This document shows positions 25,385 through 38,158 of a stretch of DNA of 64,000 bases, one piece after another. A model generated the notes under the pieces. It searched no databases and was not told where the DNA came from. It was given only the letters and a program-made list of their open reading frames with translations. Each line of letters begins with the position of its first letter. Position 1 is the stretch's first letter. This DNA comes from Elephas maximus indicus (taxonomy: Eukaryota > Chordata > Mammalia > Proboscidea > Elephantidae). Location: the NCBI RefSeq assembly GCF_024166365.1, contig NC_064831.1, positions 24,914,768-24,978,767 on the forward strand, given 5' to 3'. The translations under genes and the position numbers were made by a program.

Positions 25385-25488
25385 ATGTGGACTTTTACAT
25401 TCCTGAACTGTGAGAAAATACATTTTTGTTCATTGGAGTAACTTAGTTGTGGTATTTCTGTTGCAGCAGCACTAAGAAACTAAGGCAG
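25385..25488 (+). repeat. MaLR LTR 3' end fragment
   Basis: GAACTGTGAGAAAATACATTTTTGTTC..GTTGTGGTATTTCTGTTGCAGCAGCACTAAGAAACTAAGGCA matches the 3' end of the LTRs at 20925-21435. It follows an A-rich run and a possible SINE-tail scrap at 25318-25353. Confidence 0.65.
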
Positions 25489-26070
25489 CCTCACCTTATA
25501 TTTCCGTTGTACAGCACTAACCTAGATCTCCCCAAAGTCAATAACCTTCATAATTTTAATTTCATGCATATCTCTCTCTGTTCACCACCTTACTCTTTCC
25601 TGCTCGCTTGTTCTTCTCTCCTGACCTCAACGATCTTTCTGGGATCTCTAATGCATTGAGCTGACACCTCTTTTCCCTCATCGCCTTTATGCCTCACACC
25701 CTCTCCTCACACCCCACATCATCCAGCTGTACTTACTCTCAGTTCGCTTGCTCCTTCTCATTTTGTCATGCTCTTATGGCCAAAGTACTACCCTGGCTAG
25801 GTCTCCTTCTCCATTTACTGGATGCTTGTACTCTGGCAACTCAACAGACTGGAGAAAAAAAAAAATCAAAACCATATTTAATAGGTTTACTTTAATATCA
25901 GAACCATGAACCTTAAGTAGGCCCTTCACATTGCCAAAAAGTCATATATTCCTAGACCATCTGTTTGACCAATTTCCACACTATCTTGCCAAACCCTTAT
26001 TTCTATTCTTGGATGATGACTTTGATTTCTTGTCCATTCTTTACTGCATCATTCCTAGAAGTATATAAAC

Positions 26071-26245
26071 CAAAAAAAAAAAAAAAACCCAAACCCATTG
26101 CTGTCAAGTCTATTCTGGTTCATACTGGCCCTATAGGAGAGAGTAGAACCACCCCATAGGGTTTCCAAGAAGTGGCTGGTGAGGTCGAAGTGCCAGCTTT
26201 TTCAGTTAACAGCTGATTGCTTAACCACTGCACCACCAAAGCTCC
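26071..26245 (-). repeat. AfroSINE, antisense
   Basis: Full-length moderately diverged copy with an A run at its start. The flanks AGTATATAAAC and AAGTACATAAAC suggest a target duplication. Confidence 0.88.
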
Positions 26246-26274
26246 TTATAAGTACATAAACAGACATGATATTT

Positions 26275-27835
26275 CTCTATCTTATGAAAAAATTTAATGA
26301 TCACATTTTCCATTTCAGTGTCATTTTATTGTTTTCCTTTGCAGCAAAACTTAAGAAACTTGTGTATACTCGAATTTTTCTTCTTGCAATCCTTCTTAAA
26401 CTCCTTGAACTTCTGTTCCCACCACATCATTACCTCTGCATATTGGTAAGTCCAATGGTCAATTTTCAGCCTTCATCCTACTTGACCCATCAGCAGCATT
26501 TGACACAGTTGATCACTCTTCTTCTATGACTAACTTTCTTCTTTTGGGTACAAGGAATCTTACATTCTTGCTTTCTCTGCTACTTCACTGGTCATTCTAT
26601 TGATAATTCCTCTGCTTTTTCCCATAGCTTTTAATATTAGAGATTCCCGAATGTTTATCTACAGCTCGAGCTTCCCTCTAGAACAACAGGCTCATATCTC
26701 TAAATGCCAACTCAACACCTTTACCTGATGGTTAATTGTTGTTATTGCTGTTAGTTACCATCAAGTGAATTCTGGTTCATGGTGACCCCACATGTGCAGA
26801 GGAGGACTGTGCTCCACAAGGTTTTCAAGGCTGTGAACTTTTGGAAGCAAATCACCAGGACTTTCTTCCAAGGTACCTCTGTGTGGGCTTGAACCTCCAG
26901 CCTTTCAGCTAGGAGTCCAGCACTTGACCATTTGCACCACCCAGGGACTCTTAATACGTTGCAATCTTAATGTGTATACAACTGAACTAACCTTCCTTGT
27001 TTATTCCACAGAAAACTTTGTCTATCTCATTTGATATCAGTTCCATCCTTCTGTCTGCTCAGGTCAATAATCACAGAGTCATCCTTGACTTCTGTATCTG
27101 TCTCACAACCCACGTCATGCACCAGAAGATTCTTTTGGCTCAACCTTTAAAAGTAAATTTGTAGACTTCGACAATTTCTTATTTCCTTCACTTGCCTACG
27201 TGCAGCTACTAGTCTATTCTCATTGCAGTAACCAAGAGTAAACCTTTTAAAATATAAATTAAACAAACCTGTAGAATCTATCCATTTTATTTAAAACAAA
27301 AGACAGAATCTTTACAATGGCTTTCAAGCCCAGTATTATCTAGCCTCTTTTGATTTTTCTTCTTCCTCTCTCTCACAGCACTCAAACTACAATAGCTTTC
27401 TTGCTCCTCCTCAAAATCAGGCAACTTCCACCCAAGGCCTTGGCTCTGGCTATGCAGTCTGCCTGGAACATGCTTTTCTTCTTGACTAATTCCCTCACCA
27501 CTGTCAAATCTTATTCAAATTTCACCTTCCAAATTAGGTGTATGCTGTTTTTTTTTTTTCTTTTTGAATGTCCTGTGACTGCAACCTGTATCATCTTCTA
27601 AAGCACAGTACCTTTGATCCCTCCAACTACATTCTGCTTCTTTTCCCATTGCACATTTCATCTCTAAACTCATAAGGTAGTTTACTTATTAGGTTTATAG
27701 TCATGTACTACTTACTAAGCCAAAAGCTCCATCAAGATAGGAAGCTTTCTTTTGCTCACTAATGTAGCCTACTCAGCGGGAAACAGAATCTCAATCACAT
27801 TAGGTATTCTATGTTTGTTGGATGAAGGTGATATT
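26275..27835 (+). mobile_element. L2 LINE 3' region (ancient), split by an old AfroSINE
   Basis: Sense L2-like text: GACCCATCAGCAGCATTTGACACAGTTGATCACTC, CAGTCTGCCTGGAACATGCTTTTCTTCTTGAC, CTCCATCAAGATAGGAAGC and the GTTGGATGAA-type end. An older AfroSINE at 26735-26950 splits it. Small ORFs across this interval are chance. Confidence 0.65.
26735..26950 (-). repeat. Old AfroSINE subtype, antisense
   Basis: TTGTTGTTATTGCTGTTAGTTACCATCAAGTG to CACCCAGGGACTC. It contains the longer middle (GCTGTGAACTTTTGGAAGCAAATC) missing from the younger copies. Confidence 0.75.
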
Positions 27836-29099
27836 CTTAGGAAATGGAATGTTGGACCCAAATGCAATGTAAGAATATTTCTTATTGTTTTTGGTTTACT
27901 GAAAATATTACATAGATTTTGGCCATATGCTGTTTTTCCATTGTAATACTGTTTATTTAAAATATTTGTTTCTACATTTTGCCAGCATCCACTTGGATTG
28001 TCACATTTGTTTTGCCATATAGTACACAAGAGATTCATCTAGCAAATAACCTAGTGGTCACTTTTGAAAGATGTAGCAAAAATCATCAATGTTACAATTC
28101 TTGTAGTTTACAAAATTCTTGTATCTGATTTTCCCTTGAACATGTAAAATCCACATGGGAATTGTTTTTAGCCATTTATGTTATATTATCTATCATGACT
28201 TGTACCTATTTAATATTCAACATTTTTTGGTATCTTTGAATAGATGTTCTTGTTTTGCTTTATTTTATTTTTTAGAAGATGCCCTAAACACAACTTAAAG
28301 TGCTCCTTTAGATAGTCCCCAAGGTTATGGAAATAATAATAAATCAGTACTTTTGTTTCAAGTAGTCAGATAAATCTCTTCAAAATAGAGCTCCCAAATA
28401 TTTTTTGCACAAGGAGTTGAAAAAACAGACAGGAGCATGAAATTGCATGGAGACTATTTGGAGAATTTGACCCTGTCCAGGTAACCTTTATCCACGGGGT
28501 CATGTACTGTATGGATACTGATTTTGCAACTTCATGGGCCTACAAGCTAAGTATTAATAAAGCCCTTTTACTTTGGCCAATAACAGAATACTTTCAATAT
28601 TCCGCTCAAAACTACAGGAGTGTTTAAACAGAGGCAGTTTCCCTGATAGTGTTGCTACATCTGAGTGACAAGCAGAAACCTCCCACAGACTGAGCCTATG
28701 GCAGACCATAGCATTCAATTATAGTAGGAAGCTTATCAGCAAATTCCCCAGGAAAACTTTCATTTTCAGAAGGCTGAACTTGTCAGCTTGGTATATGCTC
28801 TTTGAATACACAAATGACTAGAAGTATCTATGGTATATTTAATAAATGTTAATGATCATTGTCACAGATATGTAACATTTTCATAAGTATATTACTCAAA
28901 GTGTACAAAGAACAGTTGCTTCCTGTGTTAAAAATCGAAAGATGTGCATTTCATTTAATCAGCATATGAATGTACAATTCAGAAGAATTCTGTGTGTATA
29001 AAAAAGTCAACATCTTTTAACTACAGTCATGAAACAAGAAATGAAATAGAAATTACTTGACTCATTTTCATTTTGATGCAAGAAATACGTTTTTAGTAT
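27836..29099. other. Intergenic stretch, no gene seen
   Basis: Unique-looking AT-rich DNA. No conserved exon, no SINE, and no ORF with codon-like content was found. Confidence 0.55.
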
Positions 29100-29294
29100 G
29101 TTGTTGTTGTGTGTACAATTGAGTCAATTCTGATTATAGCAATACTATAGGACGTACTCGAACTACCCCATAGCGTTTCTCAGGCTGTAATCTTTCAGGG
29201 TGCAGATTGCCAAGTCTTTTCTCCTGAGAAGCACCTGGTGCATTCTAATCACTGACTTTCAGTTAGCAGTCAAACTGTTAATCATTTCATGCCA
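29100..29294 (-). repeat. Old AfroSINE subtype, antisense
   Basis: TTGTTGTTGTGTGTACAATTGAGTC..CAGTTAGCAGTCAAACTG. Same long-middle subtype as at 26735, heavily diverged. Confidence 0.65.
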
Positions 29295-30631
29295 GATAAA
29301 AAAATATAAATAGGGGAGGCAGGGCCTGGATGGCAGAATAGACAGATGCTTTTGGGGAGCCCTCTTACAACAAAGGCCTCAAAAAACAAGTGAAACGAGT
29401 ATATTTACAACAAGCTAGGAACCCTGAACATCAAAGGCAAAGTTAGAAAACCAACTGAGCAGCAGGGGGAGGAAGAGATGGTTCAGAAGCAGAGAGGAGT
29501 TACTGGGCCTGAATCACCAGGAACCCTCAGGCACCATTCCTGGGAGTGGCTGTGATGGGCTGGTACTAGCGTTCAGCTGCAGTTTCCTCACTGAGAAGCA
29601 GCCAGCCACACAGCCTACTCACACCTCAAGAACCAGAGAAGAATGGCACTCTTGGCAAAAGCTAAGTACTTGCGTCTATTTTACCACACCCCACCCACCC
29701 CCAAGCCGGCTTCGTGGCTGTTGATCTCCCTGGGACTGAGATAGGTCCTGTTGAGTGCCTAGACCCATCCTCCCAGCCTTGGAGAGGGAATAAATTCACA
29801 ACTGGGGAAAAAGATAATTTGCCAACTCCACTAACCATGGGAACTCAGGACAGAAGCAGCTCCTGTCCAGTTATAAATGGTCGTTGGGCTTTGAGTACCT
29901 TTCCCCCCGCATGGACTTTTGTGGGCCTATTTCAAGATAATAGGCCCTTGTTGACAGACTGCAACCGTTTCAGCTGTGTAGTGGAGAGTTAGGTGTTTGA
30001 TGTTTGATACCACTTTGCCTATTAAACATGGTCCTCACCTACCCACATCAAGGGCCTAAGGACTGGTGGCTCCACTCAGGTCACCCAGACACCTGCAACA
30101 GAGGCCCAAGGATAACTGGGACCTCCGAGTCCCTACAACCAAAAACACTGGGTGCCAATAGCCCATCTGTAGAACCCACTCACCTGTATGCTACAGGGAA
30201 GAGGGGCATGCATTCCTCAGAGACACTTGAGGGGTGATTCACAGCCCCCTGCCTTGTTCAGAGTGTGACCCCTGCTGCAACCAGATACTGGTACCTACAC
30301 CAGTCACCCCTGTAGGGGCTGTAGGACAGATCCTGTACCGCAGACTTGATGATCAGCTACTGGAAACCTGAGCTGAATTCATACAAGAAAAGTGAATGGA
30401 CTCCTAGACTGATATACCTGATAACAGCTTTAGCCATCTGGGGACAGGATGTCAGGGCTCCAAAGATGAAAATAATCAATCTAGCTCACTCAAGCAACCC
30501 ATCTGGGCATCTCAAAACAAAACAAAGCAAGAAGCAAGGATATAGTGAGCAAAAATAAAATAAACTAATACAGTAACTTATAGATGGCTCAGAGACAACA
30601 GTCAATATCAAGTCACACAAAGAAACAGACC

Positions 30632-31745
30632 ATGATGACCTCAAAAAGCTCTCAAAACAAAGAATCAAGGAATCTTTTAGATAAAAGTGCCTTCCTGGAA
30701 TTACTGGATGCAGAAAACAAAAGATTAATATACAGAACCCTTCAAGATATCAGGAAGGAAATGTGGAAATACGCAGAACAAGCCAAGGAACACACAGACG
30801 AAGGAGTTGAGAAATTAAACAGTTATACAGGAACAAAATGAAAAATTTAATAAGCTGGAAAAATCCATAGAGAGACAGCAATCAGAAATTCAGAAGATTA
30901 ACAATAAAGTTACAGAATTAGACAACTCGATAGAAAGTCAGAGGAGCAGAATTGAGTGAGTTGAAGGCAGAATTTCTGAACTTGAAGACAAACCACTTGG
31001 CACCAATATACTTGAAGAAAAATCAGAAAAAAGAACTTAAGAAAATGAACAAACCTTAAGAATCATGTGGGACTCTTATCAAGAGAAATAACCTATGAGT
31101 GATTGGAGTGCCAGAAAAGGGAGGGATAACAGAAAATACAGAGAAAATTGTTGAAGATTCGTTGGCAGAAAACTTCCCCGATATTGTGAAAGATAAGAAG
31201 ATATCTATCCAAGATGCTCATCGAACTCCAGATAAGGTAGATGTTAAAAGAAAATCATCAAGACATAATCAAACTTGCCAAAACCAATGATAAAGAGAGA
31301 ATTTAAAGAGCAGCTAGGGATAAACAAAAAGTCACCTACAAAGGAGAGTTAATAAGAATAAGCTCGGACTGCTCGGCAGAAACCATGCAGGCAAGAAGGC
31401 AATGGGATGGCTTATATAAAACAACGAAGGAAAAAAATTGCCAGCCAAGAATCATATATCCAGCAAAACTGTCTCTCAAATATGAAAGTGAAATCAGGAC
31501 ATTTCCAGATGAACAGAAGTTTAGGGAATTCAAAAAAAAAAAAAACCAAATCAAAACTACAAGAAACACTAAAGGGAGTTCTTTGGTTAGAAAATCAATA
31601 ATATCAGGTATCAACCCAAGACTAAAACATTGGACAGAGCAATCAGACGTCATCCCAGACAGGGAAATCACAAAAATGAATCAAGATAAAATAATGTTCA
31701 AAACAAGGGAAATAGTGATGTTAATATGTAAAAGAAAACAACATT
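30632..31745 (+). pseudogene. L1 ORF1, broken
   Basis: The ATG pair at 30632 opens MMTSKSSQNKESRNLLDKSA, then DAENKRLIYRTLQDIR and a coiled coil; it is interrupted by a stop at about 30840 and at further sites. The block at 31099-31290 (GVPEKGGITENTEKIVED) and the C-terminal block at 31385-31747 (RRQWDGLYKTTKEKNCQPRI, IYPAKLSLKYESEIRTFPDE) keep the family order in shifted frames. Confidence 0.8.
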
Positions 31746-32056
31746 AAAAAAGTAAAGAGGGACTGAGAAATGTAGTCATAGATCTTTCATATGTAGAGGA
31801 AGGCAAGGCGATACAAAAGAAATAAAAGTTAGGTTTAAATTTATAAAAATATGGGTAAATATTAAGGTAACCACAAAGGAGACAAACTATCCTACTCTTC
31901 AAAATAAAATACAAGAAAAAAATAGAGAATCAGTAGAAAAAAAATCAGCAACAACGAATATGAGGAAAGGATAATATGTAAAGATAAACTACTCAGCACA
32001 AAAAATTAGAGTGAGAAAAAGAAACTGCCAACAACACACAAAAAAGATCAAAATGA

Positions 32057-35000
32057 CAGCACTAAAAAATGGACTAAATGCACCAATACAGAGACAGAGA
32101 GTGGCACAATGGATTAAAAAACACGATCTGTCTATATACTGCTTATAATAGACACACCTTAAACTTAGAGACACAAACTAAAACTCAAAGGATGGAAAAA
32201 AATATATCAAGCAAACAACAATAAAAAAGAGCAGGAGTGGCAATATTAATTTCTGACCAAATAGACTTTAAAGTTAAATCCATCAGAAAGGATAAGAAAG
32301 GACACTATATAATGTTTAAAGGGACAATATACCAGGAGGATATAACCATATTAAATATTTATGCACCTAATGACAGGGCTGCAAAATACATAAAACAAAC
32401 TCTATCAGCATTGAAAAGTGAGACACACAGCTGCACAATAATAGCAGGAGATTTCAGTGAAGGACCAGGCATTCAGAAAGAAGGTCAATGAAGACACAGA
32501 AGATCTAAATGCCACAATCAACCAACTTGATCTCATAGGCACATACAGAACACTCCACCCAACAACAACCAAGTATATTTTCTTTTCTGGTGCGCATGTA
32601 ACGTTCTCCAGAACAGACCTTATAATAGGTCATAAAGCAAGCCTTGGCAGTATCCAAAACATCAAAATATTACAGAGCATCTTCTCTGATCATAAGGCCA
32701 TAAAAGTAGAAATCAATAAAAGAAAAAGCAGAGAAAGGAAATCAAAACACTTGGAAACTGAACAATACCCTGCTCAAAAAAGACTGGATTATAGAAGACA
32801 TCTAGGATGGAACAAATAAATTCATAGACTCCAATGAGAATGAAAACACTTCCTATCAGAACCCTTGGGACACATCAAAAGCAGTGCTGAGAGGTAAGTT
32901 TATATCAGTAAATGCACACATCCAAAAAGAAGAAAGGGCCAAAATCAAAGAATTATCCCTACAACTTGAACGAATAGAAAGATAGCAACAAAGGAAACCC
33001 TCAGGTACCAAAAGAAAGCCAATAATAAAAATTAGAGCAGAATGAAATGAAACAGAAAAGCAATTGAAAGAATTAACAAGACCAAAAGCTGTTTTTTTGA
33101 AAAAATTAATGAAATTGATAAACCGTTGACCAAACTGACAAAAGAAAGCCAGGAGAGGAAGCAAATAACCCAAATAAGAAATAAGATGGGTGATATTACA
33201 ACAGACCTAACAGAAATTTAAAAAATCATATCAGATCACTATAAAAAATTATACTCTAACAAATTTGAAAACCTAGAAGAAATGGATGAATTCCTAGAAA
33301 AACACTACCTACCTAAACTAACATGAACAGAGGTAGAACAACTAAATTGACCCATAACAAAAGAAGAGATTGAAAAGGTAATCAAAAAACTCCCATCAAA
33401 AAAAAAAAAGCCTTGGCGCGGATGGCTTCACAGCAGAGTTCTACCAAATGTTCAGAGAAAAGTTAACACCACTACTACTAAGGTATTTCAGAGCATAGAA
33501 AATGATGGAATACTCCCAAAAGCATTCTATAAAGCCAGTATATCCGTGCTACCAAACCAGGTAAAGACATCACAAAAAAAAAAAAAAAGAAGAAAATTAC
33601 AGACCTGTATCCCTCATGAATTTAGATGCAAAAATCCTCAACAAAAGTCTAGCCAATAGAATTCAACAACATACCAAAAAATTATTCATCATGACCAAGT
33701 AGGATTGATACCAGGTATTCAGGGATGGTTCAACATTAGAAAAATAATTAATGTAATCCATCATATAAATGAAACAAAACACAAAAATCACATGATTTTA
33801 TCAATTGGGCAGAAAAGGCATTTGACAAAGTTCAACACCCATTCATGATAAAAACCCTCAGCAAAATAGGAATAGAAGGAAAATTCCTCAACATAATGAA
33901 GGGCATTTATACGAAGCCAATAGCCAACATCATCCTAAATGAAGAGAGCCTGAAAGCATTCCCTTTGAGATCTAGAACCAGATGAGGATGCCCTCTTATT
34001 CAACCTTGTGCTGGAGGTTCTTGCCAGAGCAATTAGGCAAGATAAAGAAATAAAGAGCATCCAGATTGGCAAAGAAGAAGTCAAAGCACCTCTATTTGCA
34101 GATGACATGATCTTATACAAAAAACCCTAAAGAATCCTCAGGAAAACTACTGAAATCTAATAGAAAAAAAATAGAAGAGTTCAGCAATTATCAGGATACA
34201 TGGTAAATATAAAAAAATCAGTTGGATTCCTCTACACCAAAAAAATAATATCAAAGAGGAAATCACCAAATCAATACCACTTACAGTAGCCCCTAAGAAG
34301 ATAAAATACTTATGAATAAATCTTACCAGAGATGTAAAAGACCTATACAAAGAAAACTACAAGGCACTACTGCCAGAAACCTACGTAAGTGGAAAAACAT
34401 TCCTTGCTCATGGATTGAAAGACTTAACATGGTAAAAATGTCTGTTCTACCAAAAGCGATCTATAGATACGATGCAATTCCTATCCAAATTCCAATGACA
34501 TTTTTTAATGAGATGGAGAAACAAATCACCAACTTCATATGGAAGGGAAAGAGGCCCAGGATAAGTAAAGCATTACTGAAAAAGAAGAACAAAATGGGAA
34601 GCCTTACTCTAACTGATTTTAGAGCCTGTTATACAACCACAGTAGTCAAAAGAGCCCGGTACTGGTACAACAGACACATAGACCAACGGAACAGAACTGA
34701 GAATCCAGACATAAATCCATCCACATATAAGCAGCTGATATTTGACCAAGTCCCCAAATCAGTTAAATGGGGGAAAGACAGTCTTTTTAAGAAATGGTGC
34801 TGGCATAACTGGAAATCCATGTGCAAAAATATGAGATAAGACCCATACCTCACACTATGCACAAAAACAAACTCAAAATGGATGAAAGACCTAAATATAA
34901 AATCTAAAACAATAAAGACCATGGGAAAAAAAAATAGGGACAAGGTTAGGAGCCCTAATACATGGCATAAACAGTATACAAAACATTAGTAACAATGCAG

Positions 35001-35800
35001 AAGAAAAACTAGATAACTGGGAGCTCCTAAAAATCAAACACCTGTGCTTATTCAAAGACTTCAACAAAAGAGTAAAAAGATTACCCACAGACTGGGAAAA
35101 AATTTTAGCTCTAACGTTCCTATCTGCACCAGATCTCTAAAATCTATATGATACTGCAAGAACTCAACTACAAATAGACAAATAACCCAATTAAAAAATG
35201 GGCAAAAGTTATGAACAGACACTTTTCTAAAGAAGACATTCAGATAGCTAACAAATACATGAGGAAATGCTCATGATCATTAGAGGAATGCAAATCAAAA
35301 CTACAATGAGATTCCATCTCACTCCATCAAGACTGGCATTAATCCACGAAACACAAAATAATAAATGTTGGAGAGGTTGTGGAGAGACTGGAACACTTAT
35401 ACACTGCTGGTGGGAACGCAAAATGGTACAACCACCTTGGAAATCGATTTGGCCCTCCCTTAAAAAGCTAGAAATTGAACTACCGTACAATCCAGCAATC
35501 CCATTCCTTGGAATATACCCTAGAGAAATAAGAGCCTTTACACGAACAGATATACGCACACCCGTATTCATTGTAACACTGTATACAACAGCAAAAAGAT
35601 GGAAGCAACCAAGGTGCCCATCAATGGAAGAATGGATAAATCAATTATGGTATATTCACACAATGCAATACTATGCATCGATAAAGAACAGTGATGAATC
35701 TGTGAAACGTTTCATAACATGGAGGAACCTGGAAGGCATTATGCTGAGTGAAATCAGTCAGTCGCAAAAGGAGCAATATTGTATAAGACCACTACTATAA
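32057..35800 (+). pseudogene. L1 ORF2, broken
   Basis: Endonuclease text (ISDQIDFKVKSIRKDKKGHY, DITILNIYAPNDRAAKYIKQ) starts near 32060. The reverse-transcriptase part is scattered over several frames, with the FADD-encoding stretch near 34095. ORF2 blocks at 34312-34839 and the C-terminal 35267-35800 ([19 protein letters not shown]) remain. In the last motif the final cysteine of the C-x3-C-x7-H-x4-C element is arginine. Many stops and frameshifts, including the A run at 33405. Confidence 0.85.
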
Positions 35801-36974
35801 GAACTTGAGAAATAGTTTAAACAGAGAAGAAAATATTCTTTGATGGTTATGAGAGGGGGGAGGGAGGGAGGGTAGGACAGTGGTATTCGCTAATTAGACA
35901 GTAGATAAGAACTGCTTTAGGTGAAGGGAAAGACAACACACAATACAGGTGAGGTCAGCACAACTGGACTAAACCAAAAGCAGAGAAGCTTCCTGAATAA
36001 ACCGAATGCTTCGAAGGCCAGAGTAGCAGGGGCGGAGGTTTGGGGACCATGGTCCCAAGGAACATCTAAGTCAATTGGCATAATAAAATCTATTAAGAAA
36101 ACATTCTGCATCCCACTTTAGAGTGGGGTCTGGGGTCTTAAACACCAGCAAGAGGCCATCTGAGGTACATCAGTTGGTCTCAACCCACTGGGAGAAAAGG
36201 AAAATGAAGAACACCAAGGACACAAGGCAATTATGATCCCAAGTGACAGAAAGGGCCATATAAACCAGAGACTACATCAGCCTGAGAACAGAAGAACTAG
36301 ATGGTGCCTGGCTATAATCGATGACTGCCCTGATAGATGACACAACAGAGAACCTCTGAGAGAGCAGGACAGCAGTGGATGCAGACCTCTAATTTCTCTT
36401 AAAAAGACCAGACTTAATGGTCTGACTGAGACTAGAAGGACCCTGGTGGTCATGGCCCCCAGACCTTCTGTTAGCCCAAGACAGAAACCATTCCCAAAGC
36501 CAACTCTTCGTACTGGGATTGGACTGGACAATGGCATAGAGAAAGATGCTCGTGAAGAATGAGTTTCTTGGATTAAGTGGACACTTGAGACTATGTTGGC
36601 ATCTCCTATCTGGAGGGGAGATGAGAGGGCAGAGGGGGTCACATACTGGCAGAATGGACATGATGAGATAGTAGAGGGAAGCTGCAGGCTGTCTCATTAG
36701 GGGGAGAGCAATTAGGAGTATATGGCAAGGTGTATATAAGTTTTTGTATGACAGACTGACTTGACTTGTAAACTTTCACTTACAGCACAATAAAAATTTA
36801 AAAAAGAAAAATAAGTAATGCATAAGTAATTTATATAGTTATTCAAAAAGAACACCCAAAAGATAGCATGTCCATCCATTGCCTTAGCACTCTCTAAACA
36901 ACCACTCAAGTAACCGAGAGCTAAAATTACCATGAACCCTATCTACTCTTCAACAGTTAAGAATTTTTGTGCTT

Positions 36975-38158
36975 CACCAATGTTCATTGTAGCATTGTTC
37001 ACAATAGCAAAAAGGTGGAAACAACTTAGATGCCCATCGGCAGATGAATGGATAAACAAGCTGTGGTACATACACAAAATGAAGTATTACACAACGATAA
37101 AGAACAATGATGGATCTGTGAAGCACCACAAAACATGGATGAATCTGGAGGGCACTATGCTGAGCGAAATAAGCCAATCACAAAAGGACAAATATTGTAT
37201 GAGACCACTACTGTAAAAACTCGTCAAAAGGTTTATGCACAAAAAGAAACAATCTTTGATGGTTTCAAGGAAGGGGAGGGATGGGCATGGAAAAAACACT
37301 AAATAGACAATAGATAAAAGGTAACTTTGGTGAAGGGTAAGAAAGCACACAATACTGGGAAGCCAACACAACTTGCACAAGGCAAGGTCATGGAAGCTCC
37401 ATAGATACATCCAAACTCCCTGAGGGACTGAATTATTGGGCTGAGGGCTGTGGTGACCATGATCTCAAGGAACATCTAGCTCCATTGGCATAACATAGTT
37501 TATACAGTGTTCTACATTCTACTTTGGTTATTAGTGTCTAGGGTCTTAAAAGCCTGTGAGCAGCCATCTGGGATACTCCATTGGTCTCACCCCTTTGGGA
37601 GCAAGGAATAATGAAGAAAGCTAAAGATTCAAGGGAGAGATTAGTCCAAAAGACTAATGGACCAGAATTACTATGGACTACACCAGACTGAGTCCAGGAC
37701 AACTAGATGGTGTTCGTCTACCACCACTGAATACTCTGATAGAGGATCACAATAGAGGGTCCTGGACAGATCTGGAGAAAAACATAGAAAAAAATTCTAA
37801 CTCAAAAAGAAAATTAGACTTGCTGGCCCAACAAAGACTGGAGAAACCCTGAGAGTATGGCCCCTGGACCCCCTTTCAGCTCAGTAATGAAGTCACTGCT
37901 AAGATTCACCCTTCAGCCAAAGAGTGGGCAGGCACATAAAACAAAATGAGACTAAAGAGCACACCAGCCCTGGGGCAAGGACTAGAAGGCAGGAGGGAAC
38001 AGGAAAGCTGGTAGTAGGGAACCCAGGGTTGAGAAGGGAGAGTGTTGACATGTTGTAGGGTTGTTAACCAATGTCATAAAACAATATGTGTACTAACTGT
38101 TTAATGAGAAACTAGTTTGTTCTATAAACCTTCATCTAAAGTACTATAAAGAAGTAAA
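36975..38158 (+). mobile_element. 5'-truncated L1, outer element of a nested pair
   Basis: Starts within the ORF2 C-terminus (MFIVALFTIAKRWKQLRCPS) and runs through the 3' UTR. The outer target duplication AAGAATTTTTGTGCTT (36959-36974) recurs with one mismatch at 40384-40399, beyond a second L1. Confidence 0.85.

Larger units (their letters stand above)
29313..36808 (+). mobile_element. Nearly full-length L1 (about 7.5 kb), decayed
   Basis: The 5' end GGGGAGGCAGGGCCTGGATGGC is a degenerate form of the CCAAGATGGC end. The non-tandem 5' UTR (to 30631) is shared with the 47.6-kb L1 but not with the 12.3-kb one. Then ORF1 (30632-31745), ORF2 (about 32057-35800) and a 3' UTR ending CACAATAAAAATTT with A-rich tail. 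I could not find a convincing target duplication. Confidence 0.9.
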